Positions 50,901-62,900 of a stretch of 64,000 nt of DNA are shown here, in pieces. Each line of letters begins with the position of its first letter. Positions within the stretch are counted from its first letter, which is position 1. This stretch comes from Crossaster papposus (taxonomy: Eukaryota > Echinodermata > Asteroidea > Velatida > Solasteridae). Position numbers and translations under genes: made by a program. The DNA is taken from assembly GCA_037893245.1 (NCBI GenBank), contig JBAIAA010000443.1:992001-1056000 (forward strand). The letters run 5' to 3'. The notes beneath the pieces were generated by a model. That model searched no databases. It saw only the letters and a list, made by a program, of their open reading frames with translations, and was not told where the DNA came from.

Positions 50901-53900
50901 TATCCGCAGTATCATTAGGTCCTACATCTGAATAAGATATTCCACTTGACAATTCCTTTGACAATAACTTGAGTCGACCATCGACTGAATGATTTTGCAT
51001 CGATGCGCGTGGCACATGATGCATGGGCACGCTGGTCGCAACGTCGAAGTCTTCCCAAACATACGTCACAATTATGCAAAGTTTACATGTTAATAAGCTA
51101 CCATTCTAGGGGCGAGGCCGGTCCCCCAAAGCACTTTATTATTTTTTTCTCATATTAACCAGTTCGCGCCGGGATTATTTTAACATCGCCGAGCCGACGG
51201 GCGGTATTATTTTTAACGAAACTCGATCCGAAGCGTGTTCAGGCCGATAGTGCTGGGTAGCACACCCACGCATTTCCGGCCTTGCGCGCTGCTGACATAC
51301 ATTTCCAAACTTGAACTTGGCGTGTTTATGCGTCATCCGTTTTGAATTTGGGGAAATTTTTGCGTTTATATACGTCATCCGGCGCGAACTGGTTAACTAC
51401 CAAAAAATAAAACTTTTATAAACTGAAAATCAGTCAATTAGTTATAATCTTTCATTTGAAGTAATAAAAATTTTTTCTAGGATCCTTTAAATATACTTGT
51501 TTAGAACCGGCCAACCATATTTGTATTCCCTTATTTTTGTAATGATACATCGATCTGAATCTGGTCCAGTGTGTAGACCAGATGTATTTGAAAGGGCTTG
51601 TTTTCTTTTTGGCTTGACAGATAAGAACACGAACGTCACGGGTGCAGAAGATAGTCTCGCTGATAATGCTCAAAAACATGCCACAAGTCGGAGCAGGTCA
51701 GTCAATATTTGTGACCCGCCCCTAGGAGTGTGCATCGGGACCGGGTACTCGAGTACCTGACCCATTGATATCAGGAACCGATTCCAGAGTATGGAATCAA
51801 GTACCCGTAACCAACTTTACAATTTACATAGTAACTTCTCAGATGATAAAAGAGAAATGGTTTGAATGTTATTTGTTGGAATTTGTAAAAATTAAACCAG
51901 GCTACATAGGAAAGCAAATATATAATGAGGGAATAAATAAATAAATTCGAGAGGTTTTAATCACTGTTTAATACCGCTTGAAGTCTGGGTGCTGATAATT
52001 ACCCGAGCCGAAGGCGAGGGTAATTATCAGCACTCAGACTCCAAGCGGTATTAAACAGAGTGAATAATACCGACCGTACACACATTTATTCCCATTCATA
52101 AATACCTTTTTAGCTAAAAAAAGCCCTGAAAATCTCGAAAAATTGTCGCTTTTCGCCATTCTGTGTGTGTCAAATGACATGTTTCCGCCTGTGTCGCGCT
52201 ACACAATACATGCAATAAAGCGTATTTACTATGAACCAGACTATTACTGCCATTGGCAACCTCGTCCCCAGGGTGTCGCTCAACACTACCCGCTCTTACT
52301 ATTGGAGACGAGGTACGGTTGGAAATAAAGTGAGCGCTGGGGACGGGTATAATGTGACATCGCGTTGTTGCCAGTTGGTTTTAAACACTTCCAGCCATGT
52401 CTTTATCGTCCGTTTAATACCGGCCACGTGACAGGCTCTCGACAAATAGGAATGCCTAAACTGTCCCAGGTATTTATGAATTCATGTTAATAATGCTCGC
52501 AAAATTTGCAGTTTACACCTTAAAGCTATAAAGCTCAGTGTACACTCTTGTATCTTGTGTTATTGACTCATTGATGTGGTAGTATTATCGAGTCAGCCTT
52601 TTGAACCAGTTCGCGCCGGGATTATTTTAACATAACTGAGCCGACTCGCGAGATTATTTTTAACAAAACTCGATCCAAGGCGGGTTCAGGCTGATAGTAC
52701 CGGGAAGCACACCAATACATTTCCAGCCTTGCTCGCTGCTGACAGACATTACCGGCCTTGCTCGTGGCGTATTTATGCGTCATCCGTTTTGAATCTGGGG
52801 AAAACTTTGCATTTATATACGTCATCCGGCGCGAACTGGTTAAACAAGCTGATGAACAGCAACTTCTGAGATTTGAATGTTGGGGTTGGGTATATTCAAC
52901 AGCTACCCGGGTACCCGAGTTGATTTTAATCGGGTACCTGGTTTCCAAACTACCCGTAAATGCATACCCTACCTGCTCCAACGAAACCAAAACAAAACGT
53001 ATGGACTGAAAGACCAGTCAAAATAAAATTGTAACAATTTAGTGCATTTATTTTGGGGATTTTGATGGATTTGTTAAGATTGATACTTTAACTTTCACTT
53101 GATCGAGGTCGGAAATATCAGGGTGTGCTATCCACAGATGCCGGCCATAGCCTGTCTCGGATCGTAAAAAACAATCTTGTGCCTGGGCCCGGTCAATGTC
53201 AAAACAATCTTAGGGCGAACTGGTTAACATCAAAACTTGAAGATATTACATGTATTTTTGTCTACATGTACAGGACTAGAGACAAAGACGAGACATGTAC
53301 GACTGGCGGTTTTTGACAGAGACAAGGTGAGCATTAATCCTAACATCCTAAGCATTCGTTTGGGGTACAGTACACTGTACAACAATAGTACTGCATACTG
53401 CAGCCTTGCCATTCCTGCCAAAAAACACCCTGCGTCTGGTCCAACGGTCTACCAGACAAACTTCACCTACCGCCAATAACTTCATACCAAACCAAGCAAA
53501 CAAAAACTGCTACAAATATTCATTTCTCCAACGCACACTGGTGAACTAGAATTCACTGCCTAAAGAGATTACATCCATTCAGAACAAAGAAAAATTCATA
53601 ACTGCCATCAATACACACTTAAATATAATCTGTAAGGAAGAAATCAAGTCAACCAAATAAACACCAAGTAACATCTCCATGCGCACAACCATCCCTGCCC
53701 GTGTGACCCCTGAGAGGGGATGTTGAAGCATTTCTCATCAAGACAACACAAGTAGTATGTTGTAGTATTAGGTGACGTTAGGGTTAATATTAACTCCTCT
53801 CCTTCCAGTCATGAGTGGTAGTCTGTGCCGTTGCCAGACTAAATTGTATTACAAAAATTAAGCAAACTGCAGAAGGAATTCAAACACAGCCAGAAAGGCA

Positions 53901-56900
53901 TGTGGAATCAGCCGTCACGTTGGGGCGCTGTTTGTGGTTTTCTCTCTTACCAACAGTTATTCTAACAAGATGGCGATGGGCTCCATATACACATACATTT
54001 GTACCCCTCGGCAGAGAGAAAGGAGAGTTAGGGAGTAATATCGACACCATTTTCGAAACCCTTTTTCCGAGTGGCACGCAAACGATGTTCTCGGTTTGCC
54101 GATTACGAATGACCAAGTGTGTGTGGAGTGCGTGTATATGAAAATTCAAGATGGCACCCTTAAATTAAAACTTTCAATGAAAAGAAAATAAACTTAAAGG
54201 AAACATGTAATAAGTTTTTTGTTTGCTTAAATCAATAAAGTATCATATTGACAACAACATTATGTGTGAGGTTGTGTTTATTTTCTGTGATAAATGGGAG
54301 AAAATAATTTTTGAAAATGTTTAGTCATACCACTCCGCCCCTCAAAGGGAAGCCTCATTAACATAAAACTTCGCGTGGGGTATGACAAAAATCGAGGCAG
54401 AGAATTGCCTCGCTGCGGGGGGGGGCTACACGGGCCTGGCTTGCATTATGCGCGCATTGCATGCAACAAGTCTTTGTCTACGAGTTTACCATGCCGGTTT
54501 TTTATTCTAAATCGGGGTAAAAATACAACTGTTTTCAGTCATGCCGACTAGATGTGTATCTGCTGGGTGTAGCAAAACTACCAAGGATAGAGTAAGCCTT
54601 TATTTGTTTCCGGCTGATCCTAAATATCGGAGGATTTGGACAGCCAAAGTAAAGCTTACCAGAGCGAAGTGGTCCCGCCGGGCCTAGTGATTTTTCGGCC
54701 CGATCTGCAGCGACCATTTTGAGCGGTCGTGCTTCGACACTGTTCTGTACAGCAACTTTGGCATGCCCTTAAAAAACATGCTGAAGTCAGATGCTGTCCC
54801 AACGATATTCCAAACAGACGAATCTGTACTGTTTTCGTCAGATTCACTAAAAACCGACGAAGAACTTTCACGATCGTCCATGTTTAGTCCGCGCCGATTA
54901 CTGTACATGTACTTTGTTAGGTATCCTTTGCTTTGGACAGCGTGCGTGTGGGTGATCGCGTTTACATGTACATGTACGTACGTGTGCACAAGGCGTACGG
55001 GATTCGTACACTCTTGTACTCACAACAATGTGTGCGTACGTGGCCACGCGAACCCGTCTCGTACCTAGCCGTCGCGTACCGACTATCGATAATTTGTCCG
55101 GGTTCTGACTCGATTTACGTCACTCATTTTGAGTGGCCGCGAAATTTAAAAAGGGGGGGTCAATTTCTGGACGGCAAATTACCACACTAAACGTACACTA
55201 GAACCAGTTTTGCTTTTTATTCACATTTTATACACATAAATCTATTGATTTAAAACAAAAAATGCGTAATGAAGATGTTAGACTGCTTGTTTCCTTTAAT
55301 GATTTTACGAAACTAATTTACCGGAATTGCAGTAAAAACTTACTTTAATCCCACTTCTATGATCACATAAATTTATATTTTTCATTATTTACATCATTCA
55401 CCATTGCAATTTTGCTCTGACAGGTTCTGAGTAACATCCACACTGTGCAAGCTACACACATCGAGTCTGACCCCAAGACTTGGAAATTCTCTCCAAAGGT
55501 ACCGCAAAGAATGTTAGGATTTTCATTATTTGTTTTTTGTTTGTTTTTGCTACAACTTCAATTTGATGGGTGATGTTTGGAGGTCGGAAGGTTAATTGAG
55601 GACACTCAACTCATGTTGCAAACAGATCGAAAACCAGAGATGACAATTTTCAGATTTTAATCTGAAATCAATCTTTTAAAAGTTTATTTCAAAAATTCTG
55701 ATTTTTCTGACGATCTTTTTAAGAAGATTTTGTTTCCACAAAATCTGATTTTAAACAATAAATCTCAACGAATTTAACGAAAAGTGAACACATTTTAATC
55801 TGTTCCACAAGTCGTCAGCAAACAGATTGTATACACATAAGTAGGCCAAGATTAGAGTAATATACAGTTTGGAATAAGTCTAAGCATATTATGTGACACG
55901 TGAAACTGAGCTTTAAGGATTTTGCACATGGCCGTCGATGGCAGTAAAATGCACAAGTTGCATGATTTTTGCCCGGATTTTTAGAGGTTCCAAATTTAGT
56001 TATACAAAATACATCATTTCAAAATTACAATGATAATCTTGAGAAAGACAAAGGAACATAAAAGAAAAAATTCCCTGGCAGTTGTGGGATAAAAAAAATA
56101 TAATATGGTACGTGATTGAAGCTTAAATGGTGCACTGAAGTTGGACTAAAATCAGTAAATTTAGTAACGTTAACACGTTTATGCTAGGAGTTTTTCTTCA
56201 TTTTCTCAAGTAAGAACAGAAGTGAACTTGTTTATCTAATAAGTCAGATATACTCACCTTATTTAAGACTTTAAATGAGGAAACACTTAATCCTTTTAAA
56301 CATCATAAAATTCACATTCTAAACCGAGTATAGAATTGACCATTTGCGTGTGGAATTTAAATAATATCTGGTACACTGACTTGTTCACACAGCTTGGCAC
56401 AGTTTGACTTTAAATTATCCAGACCAATATCACGTGATTCAGGGCAAGCTCTTGCATAGTTACGTTAGAGACGCTCAGCACCAATACATTGTTCACAATG
56501 GTTGAGAATGGTACAAAGACACCAGACCATTCCAGAGCCGGGGGTTGCTAGCGTAAGGCTTGCCCCGAATGACGTGATATAGCAACAGTGTCTTTGGTCT
56601 GGAGAATTTAAATGTAAACTGTGCCAAGCTGTGTGAACAAGTCAGTGTACCAGATATTATTCAAATTACACACGCAAATGGTCAATTACAACCTATGACT
56701 ATAGTATACCAGCAAATGGGCTTGAAAAAAAGGATCATTGATATACCAGACTGTCAAAAATAATATAATAATAATAACACTGGATTTGTATATAGCGCAC
56801 GTATCTACCAGAACTGGTACTCAAAGCACTGTGCCATTATTATCCTTATAATTACCTATTTGTGGCACGTTCATGTGTGGCCATTTGTACCGAGTTAACA

Positions 56901-59900
56901 CCCTCCTGAACATTCCTTTGTTTTCATGTTTTACCTTGAGCAACTCCTCTGTATCTTTGCTCTCTGGGGAGTATACAGCTCCATGCAGCCATTTTAGCGA
57001 AAGTCAGCTAAATCAATCACAATAAACATCTCTGCCCTCACAGGTTCCCATTTACTCTTGGATAAGGCGAAGCATTGAGTGACAAAGTGCCTTGCTCATG
57101 GGCACACGCACCGTAGTCCCAGGCCGGACGCTAAACCCACAACCTGCAGCTTATGTACAACTTGCTCCAGGCTACGAGGCCACAGGACTCTACTCTATGT
57201 TGCACATTGGCAATGAGTATTATTGCATCTTTGCTTGTATCTGGCACCTCATAAAAAGGCTAAGCAGCCAGTATTGATGTAAAATTTGTCAGCGTTCCTT
57301 TTATTAATTTTTTCCCAGATGACAACCATGCTGCCTAGCTCATCGGATGGCAACTGCTTCGTCCGCACAAACCACGCAGATCAAAACATAGGTAACTAGT
57401 GTTTGTAGGAACAAACACACGATATTGGGCTATCAAAATCAGATCTGTTACAGTTAATTTATATATTGATTAACATTGATCTTTGGTTGCTTGTAATCTG
57501 ATACTTGATGACGTCATAGTGACGCCATTAACGATAACTCGATAGCTGGGTTAACTGTGCTATTTAAAGAACAAATTTGAATTTTCTCTTGCGGTTTATT
57601 TTTCATCAAATTTTTAAGATTTGAAGGGATATTTATTTTAACTTCCGGTCTGGTGACATCATCCATCTTTTTCCTCCCTAACTTGTTCTTAGTATTAAAA
57701 TGATTATATACATCAATCATATAGTGATTTCAGCAAACATTGACACACACATCAACTGATTATTCATTTTAAACATACGTTTATTTATACCGTCTGTAAA
57801 TCATTTGTTTTTGATTAAGTGGAAATAAATATGATGATGATTATTATATCAATTCTTGCAAAAGTCAAGATCAGGTCTTTCACAATTAATTTTTGTATTG
57901 ATTTTCAAAGATTAATTGTATTAATCTTTAATTCCTTGTAATTTGATAACTTTTTGCACATCTACAGTAGGTTGTGCATTCATGTGTTCAGATTGAAGTT
58001 GATATCAGTTTTCATGTAGACATACAATTCTGGAGAAGAATTTTCAAGAAGAATAATAGTAAATTTGTAGAGTAACAATAGGTGTTAGGAAACTCTTGCC
58101 CAACACCTAATGAGTGCATCATTTATAATAACCCTGGGAAATCAATGATATCCTGAGTCCGCATTACACTAGGAAAGGACATGATGCAATCAAAGCGGAC
58201 ACCGCCTTTAACAGGATGTAATTTCAACAAAAGAGTTCAAAAATAACATCTAAATCTTCAAAACTAACATTCTCTTCCAAATTCACATCCTCTTCCAAAT
58301 TCACATCCTCTTCCAAATTCACATCCTTTTCCAAATTCACATCCTTTTCCAAATTCACATCCTCTTTCAAATTTACATCCTCTTTCAAATTCACATCCTG
58401 GATTAAGTTTTGGATTAATGACCAAATGCCAACTCGAAGATGATATGAATTTGGAGCATTTGGATGGGATTTTGGAAATCTTTTATTGAAATCTGCTAAG
58501 GACCGTGTCAGCTTTAAATGCAAAGTTACATCATGCCCTTTCCCACTTCTCGTGTTTAACTGCACAAAAACTCGGATATTGAAATCGCAACAAATCGCTT
58601 CAAATACATTGTTTCAGAAAATGCGGTTTTCTTTTATTTCAGGAATTCTGTTTGAAGTTTGCGTATCGTACGTGCGAACAGTAAGTATGATCAGTATTTC
58701 TACTTTAACCCTAATTTAATCTTTCACTTTCAATACAAATGGTTACACGACCTAGGGAGTTAGTACTAACACTAGCCCACTAATGACATTGAACAGGTAT
58801 TAACCAGTTCGCGCTGGGATTATTTTAACATCACCGAGCCGAGGGACGGGATTATTTTTAACGAAACTCGATCCGAAGCGGGTTCAGGGCGATAGTGCCG
58901 GGAAGCACACCCACGCATTTCCGGGCCTTGCTCGCTGCTGACAGACATTTTCGAACTGGAATTGGCATGTTTATGCGTCATCCAGTTTGAATTTGGAGAA
59001 AACTTTGCGTTTATATACGTCATCCGGCGCGAACTGGTTAAGCCTCACTTGGTTTGTGAACTCCAGTGTGCGCAAATTTAAACATTTGTTAGTATTTTTT
59101 GTATCGGTTTGCCCTTCATCCACAGTCCAAATAGACAGAAATGTGTCTGTTTTGACACTGGATTCGATCCAGTTTAATTGGTATGCTGTTTTATGCTTTT
59201 AACTGGTTTCAAGGTGCATGTAGATACACCATTGGTAATTGCTTTAATTATCAGGAATGGGTGCATTGGGGGTTGTATTTTATATTAAATATTGTTCAAC
59301 TCACCTGTCGAAGTTTTACACTCAGATGCACACACAAAAACAAGAAAAACGGCATTCGTTTTCAATGTCGGGCAATTCTTGTTTGTTTCGCGATTGTTGT
59401 CTGGCAATCAGGATTTTTTTGTATAAAATTAAATTTTGGAACAATTACCTTGATTCATGATTTACTTTCAAATAAGTAAGATATTTCCAAATAATTTGAT
59501 TTCTGCAAATGGTTTATCCTACCTTGAAGATATTAAAAATACAAGTTTTACAGTATTCAAGTATATAATAATTGCAACAAAAATAGCTTGGAAAAAACTG
59601 GTGATATGAATGAAACATACAACTGTTACCATTCTCGTCATGTCTGATTTCTGCAGAAAACAGGCAAGAAGGGGGAGTTAAGCTGTGGCTGGGTGCACCT
59701 TCCGCTGTTTGATGAAGCAACTGGAGGCCTGGCAATCAACAAGTAATTAATCAGTCATGAAATAATCACACATTTTTGAGAGTGCACTTTTTACACTATA
59801 AATCATGTTAATGGCAAATAATCTAAATGGACCTGTTTTCTGTCATCATGAAAAAAAGAATAGTGCATATGGAACGATTTGCGGCAAACAATATGGGCAT

Positions 59901-62900
59901 TTCACAATTCTCGTTGTCGGACATCTGGGAACCCTGTTCATCTTTCTCCTAGTTTATGTAGTTATCGCTACCATAGACTCATGTGTAATTGAAAATCGTA
60001 GCCAAGTAATTCGTACATGATCTGAGACTACCCTGGTTTGCGAGGATGGCAGTACAGTGACGATTTGAGGCGGTACAGTGACGATTTGAGGCGGTACATT
60101 GACATTTGAGGCAGTACAGTGACGATTTGAGGCGGTACAGTGACGATTTGAGGCGGTACAGTGACGATTTGAGGCGGTACAGTGACGATTTGAGGCGGTA
60201 CAGTGACGATTTGAGGCGGTACAGTGACGATTTGAGGCGGTACAGTGACGATTTGAGGCGGTACAGTGACGATTTGAGGCAGTACAGTGACGATTTGAGG
60301 CAGTACAGTGACGATTTGAGGCAGTACAGTTACTAATGAGTTAAAAATGAAATATACCTTTTGCAGCTATCTAAAAATTTACCAACCAAAATACTGTTGA
60401 AAAGCTTACTTGCAGTATAAAAGATATTTATGATTCTAAACTCCCTGTGAAATTATTTCTTCTGGCATGCTTTCATTTATAAAACAAATTACAAAAAATG
60501 TAATTTCCAAAGATGCGTCTCGGAGATGCACTTTTATATTTTTTTGCAAATGGTGCGCGTAAGCGTTTGAACGATGCACATGCTTGCTTGGGCACCATTA
60601 TTGGTCTGTTCAGTGCCTGACATGCTACAATCGGCTGAATGAGAACCATCCTGAACGCAGAATAATGATCGCAATTTATATCGTGACATAGCAAGTTTTG
60701 AAATAAAATTGAAATTTTAGAATATTATTTTCTCGGAATATACTTCTTGTACATCACGGACAGAGCTAAAACCTTACGAGGTTTAGTTGTCAAGCACCTT
60801 TATATTTTGAGTACTTTTGCTGCTTCAAACGATCAAAATGCACAACTGACAAATGCTATATTTTTCCTTCCCTTAAACCTTCTGTTGCACAGGGTCTATG
60901 AGTTGCCTATTAAGGGAGGGACGCCTTATGAGCAGGACGTGGAGGTAGATCCATCCATTAGTAGAAAAGGTGAGAACCGGAAGAAATGTTAGTGTCGTAA
61001 TGGAGCCATTCATAAATTGTTTTTCTATGTTGGAGACAATTAAAATTTCAAATATTTGTTGCCATTGTCAACATATACACTTAATAAAGGTAATTGTTAA
61101 TTGCTTGAATTTTCATAAATGGGTGGATTTGGGGGGTTGTATTTTATAGAAAATATAGTTTATTAAACTGACCTGTCCGAAGTTTTACAACTATTCATGC
61201 CGAGAAAAAAGCAGGAAAAACGACGTTCGTTTTACACTGGCGTCGAAAAGTGGCTCTTATATTCTTGTTTTTTTCTGCAATCGCCTTTCGGCAATTGCGA
61301 TATTTTTTTTTTTCTGAATTGTTCGCAACAATTACAGGATATCTAGCGCAATCATTTTGCTTGATGCCTAGAATCATTATTTACTTTCAAATATTAAAGT
61401 AGGATATATCTTAATAATGCAGTAGTAAACAATTTCAATATCTGCAAACGGTCTAACCTAACCTAACCTAACCCCAATCTCAATGTGTCGTTACTCAACA
61501 TGTCGTAACTTTTTAACCGAAAGTCATATCAACATTCAGTTTTTCACCAAATCAAAGATTGTGCCCTTCAAATGAAAATACAAGAAACTTGGAAGTGACC
61601 AGGGTCGACTTAAGACTCATTGTGCTTCATCACATCACATTTGTCTTCGAAAATGTTTTGTGGTGAATACATCAGCCTGCTTTGCTTGCAATATTCTCTT
61701 GGTTGGCCTTACTTATAATGAAACTCTTACGTGACTTTGTTTGTATTTAGCCTCCACCAGTAAAATTCGCAACATGATGACAGCCAATAGGAGCCCCAGG
61801 CTTGTTGTCAAGCTCTCCATGCCAACCAAAGAACAGAAAGCGGACTTAGAGTGAGTAGATTTGTTTGATTATCTGACCAAGATTCTTGAGTTGCTTTTTC
61901 AGAAATTGGTGAATTATATGACCAATCCTATACATGATAATGACATACATGTACAACAAAATTACATGCATACTTTTACACCATTGAAGTCTCCATTCCG
62001 AAAAGAAAAAACACCTCAAAAAGTTTTGATTACTACGGATATTTAATCCTAAAGACTTTCAAAATCCATTGAATAAAGGAAGCCTTGAGGGTAAAACACA
62101 ACATTTGGCTTTGCTCTAAAATTTCTGAAATTGATTGATTTTAGGGTTAGTCTTATAAAGCAAAATACACTGACCTTTTTAAAGTTTTGTGTTGAAAAAA
62201 ACACACAAAAAACAACTGATTGCTGTTCTTGTAGTCACTGGTAATCTGATTCCCTGACACTGCTTCAGACGAAATGGAGCAATTTACAGACGTCGAGGAA
62301 TTGTCAGGTCAGGGAACCAGACAAGCTGGTTTGCACCCACAAATGTGTGAATGATTGCAAACAAACTGTGGACAAACTAAAGCGTGGCAGTATTGTTGCA
62401 GTAAAAACTAAGATGGTTTTTTTAAAAAGAAATTCCCCCTTTTTTTTTAAATGACAGCAAACCAGGCACTATATTTTTTTACAGGGATGCTTGAGACTTT
62501 TATTCACTTACAGTCATGTAAAGTATTTCCTAATAATTTGGTAACCTTTAATAATGTTGTTATAAAATTTGGTATATTTTCAAATGTTGTATGTTACCTT
62601 TTGTGTATCCTTTTCATTTTTTCCTGACAGCACATTGCCTGACACTGTAGTAAGCAGTGCCTGCTATATATCCCCTATGTCCATGTATCGTAGGCTGTTA
62701 GCTGAGACGGCCCTGATTGACAGAATAGACCTGCAGAGTACAGGTACGATATCTCTCTTTGACAGCTCATTGCCTGACACTGTAGTAAGCAGTGCCTGCT
62801 ATATATCCCCTATCTCCATGTATAGTAGGCTGTTAGCTGAGAGCGCCCTGATTGACAGAATAGACCTGCAGAGTACAGGTACGATATCTCTCTTTGACAG

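Noticed and set aside
51497..51760. 87-codon frame MFRTGQPYLYSLIFVM as the NPHP1 exon
   Set aside because: The homologous segment IRTRTSRV lies in another frame at 51621-51696 with proper splice sites and phase.
41468..59023. Recurring MTYINAKFSPNSKRMTHKHA frame
   Set aside because: It is the translation of the 242-bp TTAA MITE; stops and indels differ between copies.
60106..60336. 76-codon RYSDDLR repeat frame
   Set aside because: The 21-bp unit is a multiple of three; no splice or similarity support.
61456..61475. TAACC repeats as telomeric sequence
   Set aside because: Only four units of the wrong motif, in an intron.
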